Assembly: GCA_014529385.2 (NCBI GenBank)
Contig: CM043957.1
Location: 86,564,881-86,628,880 of the forward strand
DNA length: 64,000 nt
DNA from: Adiantum capillus-veneris
Taxonomy: Eukaryota > Streptophyta > Polypodiopsida > Polypodiales > Pteridaceae
Direction of reading: 5' to 3'
Part shown: in pieces, positions 11,301 to 23,300 of the stretch
Layout of the letters: each line of letters starts with the position of its first letter
How positions within the stretch are numbered: the first letter of the stretch is position 1
Notes under the pieces: model-generated
Database searches by the model: none
Told to the model about the DNA's origin: nothing
What the model saw: only the letters and a program-made list of their open reading frames with translations
Translations under genes and position numbers: made by a program

Positions 11301-14300
11301 GTGAATGAGTATTTCTTCACTCTTTCCAAGGTGGCTCCATTCTTGAACCTCTTTGAGGAAGAAACGATAAAGAAATTTAACGAAGGACTTTTGCCCGAAT
11401 TTTTTAAACGCATCCGCAAGATACTTTGTAGCGGATGGTGGAGTCAGCAGTACAAGCTGAAAGTGTACACCTCAGTGTACATAGAATCTAATCCCCACAG
11501 TGGGACGGGAACCATTGAACACCGGAACAATGAATTTTTGTTACCTCTCCTCGAAGGATAGGTTGCTATCCGCAGAAAGTTTGGAGTAAGGGAATTCAAT
11601 ATAACTCCTGAGTTTTTGAATAGAAGACCCTCAAACTTCAAGTGAGAGGGCAAGTCTGATCAAAGTTACATCTTTGAGGAAGTTACAAAGCGCGTTTTCT
11701 TTTTCGCACGAGGAATGCATAAGTCTAACAAGGATTGATCACTCTTGAGTGCTTATGAGAGTAGAGTTGAGTCAGAACATTGTTTTATATGATGAACTAC
11801 TTTGCTTAACCATCCGGAAGGTCCATAATTGATCTGGTATTCGGTAATTCTCAAACAGATTACCTGCTACTGCGGGTAGGAAATTATGAAGGAACCATTC
11901 TGAGCTTACAAGCAAAGAAAAGCTTTCATTAAGCTTGAGTTCTCTTTAAGCCTACACCCCTTACCCATTAAGGGAAGATATGGTAGTGCTTTTCGCACAA
12001 GTGAAGGAATACTCTCTTTACGAGGGAAGGAACAAACGACGACTACGGCCTATGATCGAGGAATCCAAGGATTGAAATCCTAGTTTATTTGATGGGCAGG
12101 TTTTGCTCTAAGATTGAGCCAAGGGATCGTCAGGTTCAGCGTCTTCGCTCTAAGGATCCTACAAAGGGAAGGTAATTTCCCAGGCTCACTGAAACTTATG
12201 TACACCTTTGGGTACATGGATAACACACGAAGATGCAAACCTATGCCAAGGAACTGGACGAGAGTTTGTTATACTCTCTTGAGTGCCTTTTTGCGCGCAA
12301 GGATATTCCGACACGAGATTCTCTATTTGAGATGTGTTCGGTAGAAGGAATTTGAGTTTCTCTATAGAGAAGAGGTTTTCTGATGGTTGTTGATCATTGA
12401 GTACGCTATGTGCCTTTACCATTACAGTAGCAACTTTTGCGGTATATGTTTCTCCATGAGCAGATCAAGTAGCATTTACACACTGCTAAAATAAATTCGA
12501 ACTATTATGTTCGTAAGAATATAGTTCGCCAACCGTTTCAAAATGGTAAGAATTACATATGGGAGAATATCCCTGAGAATCAAAGGGATTTCGCTCTATT
12601 GTGAACCAGGTTTGAACGTACGTTCAAAAAATGCTATGGCTAGAATCCTATCTGCCTGAGATTTTGCAAGTCGTCATTGATGCTGGCAAGGTGAATCATT
12701 TCTGATGATTTTGCAAGGAAGAGACGCTAATGGGCGTCAGGAAAACACAGCTGGTGGTAATAACTCGCAGGAGGAAAAGATTGGAAGGAAGTGCCGCCGT
12801 GCACAAAGAATCTTTGGATTGGAACCGTCCGCCTACGTTGAGCGACGGCCCGGAACAAGAACCTTCTTTAAGGTGATCGCAAACTTTGTTTGTGAAAGAA
12901 AGATATCGAGCTTAATGCTCTATGACTTGGGCATTCCCTATGTGGGAGGACACGAGGTTTAATACCCTCTGGACTAACAGCACAGGATTATGCCTGAGGA
13001 CAAATACCTAGATTGATTTCTAGGAAGATTATTCTTCTCAAATTTCAGAAGACGGAATCAAGTTAACAGAGTCTCAAATAAGGAAACTTTGGATCAGAAC
13101 AATTGGCCTACCCAAAGCAAAGGCTCCGGAATAAGAACTTACTTTGGTAAGATGGCACGCTTTGTCTGCCACCACAGGAAAATTCACATGAGCTTAATGC
13201 TCTCGACATGCCCTATGCGAGAGGACACAAGAGGTTTAATATCCTCAGGACTAGTAGCGCAAGGTTATGCGCAAGGGCAAAGACCTAGATTGATTACTAG
13301 GAGGATTATTCTTCTCAGGATTGAGAAGGTGGAATTGAGTTAACAGATTCTCAAATGAAGAAACTTCTGATCTGTTGGAAACACGCGAATGACGAGTTCT
13401 TACATGGCTCGTAAGTTTCGTGATTGGTGACGGATATTCTCAAGGTACTAGAGAAAGGACATGAACCAGTAAGGTAAGTATTGAATTATTGAATTTTTGT
13501 TTAATTTAATTTTAAAGTTCTCTTATGAGAAAGGACTAGCTCAACTCACCATTAAGCAAGATTTGGAATCTTTCCGGTTTCTCCCGGCAATTCAATTGGA
13601 CCTCTACAGTTGAGGACAACTGTTTATAAGTGAGAGGGATGTTGCTAAATTGGCTTTATCTGACAGAAATATAATTCTAAATGAATTATTGGATTTATAA
13701 GTGAGAGGGTTTTCTCGCTTGGAACACCAAGGAAAAATAATTCTAATGAATTATTGGAATTTTAAGTGGGGGTTTTTCTCAACGGAGACATCCAAATACA
13801 AAGTATTCCTAGTGCGTCATTCAAAGTCATGACAGGAGCACTGTGAAAGGGAATATCTGTAAGGCCACCAGGAACGGGTGCTTCTGATGCGTCACATCGG
13901 ATAGGTGACAGGGAGCATCGGCAAGAAGTATCAGACCATCCGGGAACGGACATCTCTATGCGTCATAAGATGGGTGACATAGAGCATCGCGAAGGAGATT
14001 GTACCATAAGTTCGGTAGGAAAGAACTAGGTGATTGGTATTCCTCATGCGTCACAAGGTGGGTGATCAGTGCATCGGAAAGGGAATATCCATAGTCAAGA
14101 GGAAATTCCGAACTCTGTTAGAATTGTGCACAAGGAAAAGCAAGCACTTGAATGAAGATGGGTTCATAGGAAACTTTGAGGAAAAAACAGATGCTTTCTA
14201 AGGAAGCGGAATTGCTTTTCGGGAAAGCAAATGCTTTCCTGCAAGGAACTCTATGTCTGCATTGCAACTGTGCATGTGATTGCATCCAGGCACGCCTCGG

Positions 14301-17300
14301 AAGTGCTGTGAAAGCATTGTTTTTAACTTATAAGGTTTTATTGAGTTTTTGGGCAGATTAAGACTATTTTTAAAATACGCCGGCCGCCCACTTAATAAGT
14401 GGACAGCCATCTAATAAATAAGGCAACAAATCAGCTAGCATTTTTTTCTCTCTTTTTCTGGCAGAACAACGCAAAAAAAAAAAAACGAAAAAACAACCGC
14501 GATCTCTACACGAGCAACGAATGCTCTGCTATTTGTGCCATGGCCAGGAGCTACAAAAGCATCACATGCCCTCACTCAAAGGGAAGGATCACTTTTTGCA
14601 AGAAGGAGATGCTGCTGCAGATTTCATCCGCAAAGAAGACGTTGCTGGTGATGCTCATGGCTGCCCCAAGTGTACCAAATGTCGCGAGGACCCAATGCGC
14701 GAGTTCCCTCGCAAAGAAGTGCCTACAGAGCGTGTTTCCATCGCGACAAGCTGTTGTTTTTCTCTGTTTTCAGCCCATAAACGTCGTAGACGGGGCTGAT
14801 TTACGAGAAGGAACCTGAGAACACACCTCTTTTGTGTGTAGGATTGGAAGAGAGGATTTTCTATGTAGAAATCTCTTCCGAGGAATTGCTTTTCGAGAAC
14901 CAAGTTGTGTTTTGAGCGTCGAGACTTTGAAGGTAATGATTTTCATGTTATGATCTCTGAGTATTTGATTGCAGGTGTACTTCCTCTTCGTGAGGGAGTA
15001 GGAGCAGAGGAAGGCATGAGCCTCTGCAGGAGAAAGCGCTATGAGGAACTAGAGCCAGATCAGCCCAAGGGTTTCGTACCCAAGTTTGGGAAGTAGATCC
15101 ACGGATCGGAGAGAGGTAGTCTCTCAAGTTATGATCCGGAAGTTGGGATTCCCAAGTAAGGACTTCGTGTCCGGAAAAGCAGAGTTGTTTTGCAGGAAGG
15201 GGACTCTGGAAACAAAGTTGGAAAAGAGAGTTGCAGGGATGTCATGCCCTGAGTCTGGAAGGTGAGATCCAGAGGCGAGAACCTTAGTTCTCAAGGATTT
15301 GGAATAAGGAACGGAGGTTCCTTGGAGTAGGGTTTTGCCCTAGGAATCAGAAGCTGAGGCTTCCGGGAACCATCAAGTCTTATTCTAGAACAAACGTGGT
15401 AATACATTCGGTTCAAGTGCTTGTATAGACTTCTCCTCAGTAATAAAGTTACTATTACAGGGGGGACCAGCCCATCTTCTGATCCCCAGTACTGTGTCGA
15501 TCTTCTCACTCTCTATGTCTCTCTATATCTATTTCTCTCTATATACTCTGGCTTCAGTATTAAGTGATAAATCCTATTTATCCGAATGTATTTTATATTG
15601 TTATGCGCTCCCGTTTGTGACACGGCCTACCATGAGACGTTTAAATGTACCCATGGCACCTATCAATCCAAAAGGCATAACCACATACTCCCATTGCCCT
15701 CGCTCCGTGCGAAAAGTGGTCTTGTAGATGTCGCCTTTGAATACGCTTACCTAATGGTATCCACTTTTGAGATCGACCTTACTGAAAACCTTTGCCCCAT
15801 TGAGTCGATCGAGGATATACTCAATGGGAGGCATCGGAAACTTGTTCTTGACGGTCATCTTGTTCAATGCCCTGTAATCAACACACAAACGAGACGAACC
15901 ATCCTTCTTGTGGACAAACAAAATAGGAGCAGCAAAACGACTTACACTAGGACGTATGAATCCCCTAGCTATCAACTCCGTGAGTTGCCGCTCTAACTCT
16001 TTTTCCTGAGTCTTGTTTAAACGGTAGGGGACAGGTTGTGCCCCCTCCGTGAGTTCGATGCGATGGTCCTCCGGCCGCTTGGGTGGGAGGCGGGGTGGGA
16101 GACCATCCTACGAAAAGAGATGCTTAAACTTGGTAAACAAAGCTGAATAACTGTCTGGAGCCTGAATGCTCTGGATAACTGGAGCAGCATAGATGAATGC
16201 CGCTTGTGCTCCTCTTCGTAATTCGCGCTTCGCCTGCACATGAGAATTGAGAGGCAAAGAATGCAGACCCTCCTCACCACGAATGATCATGGGAGAGTCA
16301 CTTTTTGCATTTAGAGTGAGAGTATTGTCCGCCTAATCAATGAGAGGGTTATGCTCACGAAACTATCACCAACTGCTGACGTGTCAAAGCCCTGAAGAAT
16401 AGAGCCAACTTACAGATGCCGACCGACGGGCCTAAACGCTAAGAAGAACAAGTAGCAGAAGAAGAAGAAGTCCTACCAACTTATGGGGACCTTGTCCGAT
16501 GGGGCCCTAATGACATAAAGGGATTAAAATAAAGCAAGACACACACACACACGTGTGCAAAAACTGATGACATGGCAGCTGTATGGACGCTTCGCGTTTT
16601 GCGCTGACTCATGACGTGGAAATTCTACGGAATTTCGCAAAATGCGCTGGCAGCTTTTTGGCATTGCTTTTGGACCAGAAGCTTTTGAGTTTGAAGGCTT
16701 TTTATATAAATTGCTTTTCATAGGCCAAGGGCCTTTAAATATGTGTTAAGGGCTCATTCTCTGATATGCTTCCTGGAGAAGGTGCAGAGTCTGGAGTACC
16801 AGCTTGTACTGTGTTGATGCAACATAAAGAAATACCGAAAGGGGCACCAAGGTTTGGGGCCAATACTCTCTGGGGTGGAATTCCGCCACTTAGTGTCGCG
16901 TGTCGTCTCTCTCTCTCATAGTTCAGTTGTTATTGAAGTGCTAAAAGTCTGTTTATTCTGTTCTTTTCTTTTGGCACGTGGTGCCCGTCTTGTGACAGTG
17001 GTATCGGAGCATTAGGCGTGTGCTTTTCTGAAAGCATACTGGTCCTACAAAAGAGCACACAGAGCTTTTGGACTTATTAGCCACTCCCACCCTTACTTCA
17101 TCTTACATCGGGCACGCTCCCATCTTCATCCCTCTGTCTTACAGGGCATAAGCCATAAAGAACCCAAGACTTGGAATTCATGGATTCAACAGAATATTTG
17201 CAGTTTCTGCTCAACGAACTCCACGACATTCTTTCGCGGTATCCTCAGCAGAATCTTCAGATACTACATGTTACCCCCTCTGATGCCCTAGGTGGTACCT

Positions 17301-20300
17301 CCTCCTCCGGCATCAGAAAGTACGAGAGCTTCCAACTGGCAAACTTCTCAGCCGTCTTTTCCGACTGGGGGAGTTTTCAGGAATATGGTGCAGCCATCTG
17401 ACCCTGATCCAGTGCAACCGCCTTTGCCACCGCCATTGCCCCCAACTCCACCACCACCACCGCCACCAGGCTACAATGGTTGGAGCCCATATGGATACCC
17501 TTATTATCCAAGATTTCAAAGAGGGCGGCACGATAGTCAATTTTTCACTTTTTCCGGGGTGAAAGATCGCAAGAAAGCATTGCAATTCCTACAACAATTC
17601 GACAACATCTATGCTTTAGGGAACTATACAGAAGAATCCAAGATTTCTCGAGCAGCAAGATTTCTTCAAGATAATGCTATGCAATGGTGGAGTTCAATCA
17701 TGACACAACCGCATGCTCCAAGGACCTGGCAAGCTTTCAAGACAGTTTTTGCACGTAGTTACATGACTTCTATGTTTGAAGTCCGGATTTTGGCAGAGTG
17801 GGGCAACTTGAAAATGCTTGTCACCGAAACCATGGACGAATATAACCAAAGGTTTTTCGACGTGTACCTTCCTGTGTCCTCCTTTAGATATGTTCCCTTG
17901 GAGGCCCAATGCGAGCGATGCACCATTGGACTACCATCACATTGCAGAAATATTGTCTATCCAAGCAAGTCTCCACCATGCAAGAACTTATGGACCATGC
18001 CGCGGTCGGCTACAAACTGATGAAGGGAAAGCTATAGTTTACCACAGAAGAATCTCCGGCCACTAACCACAACTCTCGGCAACAACGAACAAATTCTCGA
18101 GAGTTCGTGAAAATCAACCGTAGAGGCCTCATTTGACGCCTCAACAACGAGACACCTTACTACAAGAAGGCCGATGCTTTGGATGCTTTCAAACAGGGCA
18201 TAATCATTTTAATTGTCCCAAACGCACTGATAGACCAAAGGAGCCGACGCCCGCACCAATTGTCACAAACTACTGACGTGTCAAAGCCCTGAAGAAGGGA
18301 GCCAACTTGCAGATGTTGGCCGACGGGCCTAAACCCTAACAAGAACAAGTAACAGAAGAAGAAGTCCTCCCCCAAAGTTACCCCCTAACCATAAACCTTC
18401 CCACCGCTTGGTCCACAATAAACAACCCTCACTTTTGGCAAGAACCTCCCGTGAAGATTTCATGCATCAACCTTTCAAGAAACCCAAATCCTCTTTCCTG
18501 GTGGTCCACCTTTCTTCCTCCTCCCCCTCTTGTAATCCTCCCATTGCATCCTCCCCAAGAAGCCACCACCCTCCTCCCACCCCTCCCAACTTATCTCATG
18601 TTCCTCCCCTTTTAAAAACCCCCAATTACCCCCTTGGCCCTATCTCTACTTCCACCCACTTGCCTCACCCTCAACATCCCCATCCAGAGCATAGCCTTCC
18701 AAAATTTCCTAGAGCTTCAAAGAACTTGCAATGAAGGAGGAAGTGAGCTTAGAGCACCCTTCTACTTGGGTCCACTTGCTCTTCTCCCAAACCCTCTTTT
18801 CCCTCACATTTGGACCCCTCCTCCCTGTAACCCCTTTTTCCTTCCTCTCCCTTCCCTCAAAGGTAGAAAAAGGTCTAGATATTGGCTTCCCCTCACTAAT
18901 CCACATCTCTACAAAGACTTGGCCTTGGGTAAGCAAACAATTTTCACTCTTGAACATAAGATAAGCAATCTCTCTTTCCACAACCTAGCCAAACGTTCTC
19001 TCTCCTCCTCGGAACGTAAGCTTTTGAGCCTGGGACTCAACTATATTCCCCCCTCCCCTCCACCACCACCATCCTCTATCATAGGAGCTTATTCTAACCT
19101 CGAAAGAAGCCTTCAACTCAAACTCTTTTTTAAGAATTCTCTCCCTCCTCCTTCCTCCTCCTTATCTCTCCCCAATCCCTCTTGGAATCCTCCTACTCAC
19201 TTCAATACCCCTAACCTAACTTTTGATTTTCTCCCGCTTAAAACCCCTCCTTAATTTTTATCTTTCCTTCCTTTATAAACCCTTTTTGATAAACTCCATT
19301 TCTTCCCTTAAGAATGATCATAACATATAATCAAGCCAGCCGCCGATAAAAACCTTGGCCCCGTCATCCTCTCCCAAGCTTGGTACACGAATGAAGCGCT
19401 ACGCCATCTCATGGACCCTCTCACCTACTCTCTAATCTCTACACCTCCCTTACCTTTTGTCCAATCCATCCTTCACTCCATTGTAGCACAATACCATCTC
19501 CTTCTTGCCAAAGAGAGATTCTTCATCCTCTTCTCCTCTTAATCCATCCCCAAGCCTTGCCCCTTTTTTCTTCTACCCAAAATTCATAAACCTATCCTTG
19601 TAGACCGTCCCATTTGTTCCTACAAGAGATATATCTTGGAAAATGCATCTAAGTGGCTACATATGCAGCTCTACCCTATACGCTTGGCAAAAAACTAACA
19701 CCTCAAAGATTCTCATTCTCTTATCTTAGACTTAGTTGCCATCCTCTTCTCCCCCCATGTTACTCTCTTCACCTTTGACGTGGAGTCCCTTTACCCTAGC
19801 ATTCCTATCCATGAAGGACTTTGCGCTCTTAAAAGCTCTATCCAAGGTCGCTTTCCCTCTCCTAAGATCAACTTCATCATATCCCTTGCTTCGCTCATTC
19901 TTAACCATCATTACCTCTCCTTCAATGGTAGGTTTTGGCATCAAGTAAACAACACCGCCATGGGGTCAAATTTTGCGATGGTCTATGCATGCCTCTTTCT
20001 TTGCTTCTTGGAAGAGAATAGTGACCTTATCTCTTCCCCTTCTCTCCTCTACTATAAGAGGTTTGTAGATGATGGTTTCGGAGTTTGGGATGGCCCCCCT
20101 TCTATCTTAAAAGAGCTCCTTCAAATGTATGGACATCCTCTCCGAGAGCATATCAAGATCTCTCCCTTCATCTCCTCACAAGAAGCCTTCACTTTGGACA
20201 TACACCTTTTTAAAGGCCCCTCTTTTTACTCTTTGGGTGTTTTGGGTACACATTGCCACCAAAAACCTCTTAATTCATACAATTATATCCCTTGGCAGTC

Positions 20301-23300
20301 TTAGCACCCTACCCAGCAAACAATTGCCTTTATTTGCCAGAGCTCAAGAGATATGTAATTAGGGAAAGCTCATTTGAGGGCTTCATCTCTATTCGCAACA
20401 TCTTATTCTCTAGACTTAGGGCAAAGGGCTATCCTTCCTCTTTCCTAAAAGCTTGCTTTCTCTACATCTCCTATGCCTCTAGGCCTTCCCTCCTTCAAAA
20501 GAATTGTAACAATAAATCCACTCCATCCGTTGTCAAAATCCCTTTCTCACCCTTTACTCGCAAACTGAACCTGTCTCGCTACATTAACCAACCCCTCTCT
20601 AATCTCTTAGAGAAGAATTCCGAACTCTCCCTTGTTTCCAAACCAGTCATTTGTTGGCTAAATGCACCTAATCTTGGCAACCTTCTCTCAAAAAAGCCCC
20701 CCTCCCCCATCCCTCGCCTCCCCCCTACAATTCTAGCATGATCACAACTTCATCTCCCCTATCCTTTACCTTAGCCTTGGATCCTCTCTCTTGAACTTAA
20801 CTTCTCTTTTAGCGGTCCTTTTCCCTCCAATTTTTGGATCTAAACCTCATCTTTTGTGCCCTCTTAATTCCACACTTAAACTTCCCTTTCCCTTCCTTTT
20901 CCAAAAGAAGTACTTCATTAAAGGATAAAAAATCTTCCTTCTTGAAGAGGCCTCCTCCTCTTGAATGGTTGTACGCAGTATCTTGGGAACTCCTCCCCCT
21001 TAAGTTGGCACCTATTTAAACCCTCATACACCCCTTGTATGGTTTACACCACTGATGAGCTAAATTGCGAAACACGTTTGGTGTAAGCCTTTTTTGCAAA
21101 AAATACCCCCTTTCCCTCTTCCTTCCACCCCTTTGTTGTCCCTCTCTCTCTCCTCTTTTTATCTGGCAAATTTTATTGCTCGCTAAAATCTTTTTACACG
21201 TTTGAAGTCTGTTCAGTCTGTTCTTTTCTATTGGCACGTGGTGCCCATCTTGTGACAGTGAGCAAGATTGCACTTTCAAAAGTTCATTGGAAATTTTAGC
21301 TTCGTGCTATGATCCCGGACTTATTAGCCACTCCCACCCTTACTTCATCGCGCATCGGGCGCGCTCCCGTTTTCACAGTTCATGTCTTACAGGGCATAAG
21401 CCATAAAGATCACTTACAAGAGAAGGATCCAAGATTTGTTGTTTTTCTCAGAGGCAATGCTATGCAGATGTTGATAGCTACCAAGCAGCATACTCCAAGT
21501 ACTTGGCAAGCTTTCAAGAAAATTTTTGCTCGAAGTTATATGATTTCTGGCATCTTTCTTCGGAGTGCAACTTCTGGCAGAGTGGGGTATCCTGAAATGC
21601 TTGCCATGGAAACCCTAGCAGATTATATCTTAAAACTCCTCGACATCTCTCAGTAGATGTCTCTTCTCGAGCTGATAACCTTGGAGGTCTAGTGAGATTG
21701 CTATCTTGGGACTACCATCACCTGACACCGCCAAAGAAACACTGTTTTTCCAAGAGCTGATGGACCATGTTGTGCTCGGCTACGACCCTATGGAATGAAC
21801 CTAACCCTAATTTTTTGGTACAGGTTTGAGGATGGAAAGTCAATGGACTTTTCGAGCTCGACTGATGTCAAGATTGCTTTTTTAAGTTTGAAATCTGTTT
21901 GAGAACTTGTTTGGTGATCCTGTTTAGAATTTGTCTGAAATGGATGGTATATGTCTGTTTTGAACATGTTTTGGTGCCGATTTGAAATGTTTGACTCTGG
22001 TTTTAATATTGGTTTCAATGACTGGTGATTTTACTCACGGGTGGAGTAGTGAGAAAGGATGTTTGAGAATGCTTGTTCATACTCATGGCCCGGACCCTTG
22101 TGGTTATTTGCGGGGGGAGTATTGAATGATTGAAAAGTGTTTTTTTTAACTCATGGCCCGGACCCTTGTGATTACTTACAGGGGGAGTGTTGTTGTTGTT
22201 ACTCATGGCCCGGACCTGCATGGTTATTTACAGGGGGGAGTATTAAGAAGTCTGAACAGTGGTTACTCTCAACACCTCCAAACAACGCAAGCTGCGGTCT
22301 GGGGGGCGTTTGGTTGTAAAAGGCCTCTATATCTCATGGCTCGGACCTTTTTAGGTTATTTACGGGAGGAGTGATGAGGGAATCGTTGAGCAGCTCATGG
22401 CCCGGACCTGGTTATTTGCGGGGGGAGTGTTCCTAATTGGATTAGATTGCCTAGGTATGTAATTTTAGTGCATCAAGACACCCATGGAAGATCAGTGCGG
22501 TCTGGGTGTGATGGCTAAGTTTAATTCGCCGGAATATCAAGAGTTCCGATCTGGACGAAAGGAGAAGCCAACTCCTTGACCAAAAGAGCCGAGAGGAGAA
22601 GCCAACTCCTTGACCAAAAGAGCCAAAAGAAGAAGCTAACTCCTTAACAAAAAGAGCAAACTGATTGTTCCTCGGAATGTCACTTGGAAATTTTTTGAGC
22701 TAACTTGAGTTGTTTTGCAGATATGCTGTACTCGCGGACGATTACTCTCTTTCAAGAAGGGAAGATGTCACAAACTGCTGACATGTCAAAGCCTTGAAGA
22801 AGGGAGCCAACTTGCAGATGTCGGCCGAGCGGCCTAAACCCTAAGAAGAACAAGTAACAGAAGAAGAAGTCCTACCAACTTATGGGGACCCTGCTCGATG
22901 GGGCCCCCAGTGACGTAAAGGATTAAAATAAAGCAGGACCCGAAATTGATGACGTGGCAGATTTTCGGAAATTACGCTGACAGTGCTTACGTGGCAAGCT
23001 GTACGAATTTTCGCGTTTTGCGCTGACTACTGACATGGCAGTTGTACAGAATTCTGATTTACACTGACAGGTTTTTGGCATTGCTTTTGGACTAGAAGCT
23101 TTTGAGTTTGAAGGCTTTTCATGTAAACTGCTTTTCATAGGCCAAGGGCCTTTAAATATGTGCTAAGGGCTCATTCTCTGGCATGCTTCCCGGAAAAGGT
23201 GTAGAGTCTGGAGTACCGGCTTGTACTGTGTTGATGCAATATAAAGAAGTACCGAAAGGGGTGCCAAGGTTTGGGGCCAATACTCTCTGGGGTGGAATTC

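Larger units (their letters stand above)
8684..15622 (+). mobile_element. Non-autonomous LTR retrotransposon 'B' (long LTRs, no pol)
   Basis: Two LTRs of 1976 and 1983 bp bracket only 2980 bp of internal sequence. The target duplication CGGCC is exact at 8679-8683 and 15623-15627. The primer site TGGTATCAGAGC (initiator-Met tRNA) is at 10661-10672, and a polypurine tract AAGTGAGAGGGA precedes the 3' LTR. Internally there is only a broken Gag remnant. This matches a LARD-like, non-autonomous element relying on another element's enzymes. It is inserted in the RT of element A. A third copy of the LTR, on the minus strand, is split at 46285-47171 and 63298-63636. Confidence 0.92.
18369..21202 (+). 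mobile_element. Penelope-like element (PLE) in the C' 5' LTR
   Basis: Diagnostic PLE reverse-transcriptase blocks occur in order: [20 protein letters not shown] (about 18975-19035), [12 protein letters not shown] (about 19335), PKIHKP and DRPICSYK (about 19575-19625), [17 protein letters not shown] (about 19772), [14 protein letters not shown] (about 19958), [11 protein letters not shown] (about 20058) and [15 protein letters not shown] (about 20340). No GIY-YIG endonuclease is recognisable on either side. A hammerhead ribozyme motif is near the 3' end. Boundaries are where the LTR similarity stops (after GAAGTCCT, 18368) and resumes (about 21203). About 0.5 kb of LTR is missing between those points. 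Confidence 0.85.

Noticed and set aside
21044-21086. tRNA or ordinary hairpin as an explanation for the PLE structure
   Set aside because: There are no tRNA A or B boxes, and the two unpaired cores match hammerhead bases exactly; a simple hairpin would not need them.
22558-22665. CRISPR-like array
   Set aside because: The three 33-34-bp units are direct head-to-tail copies with no unique spacers, within a plant retroelement.
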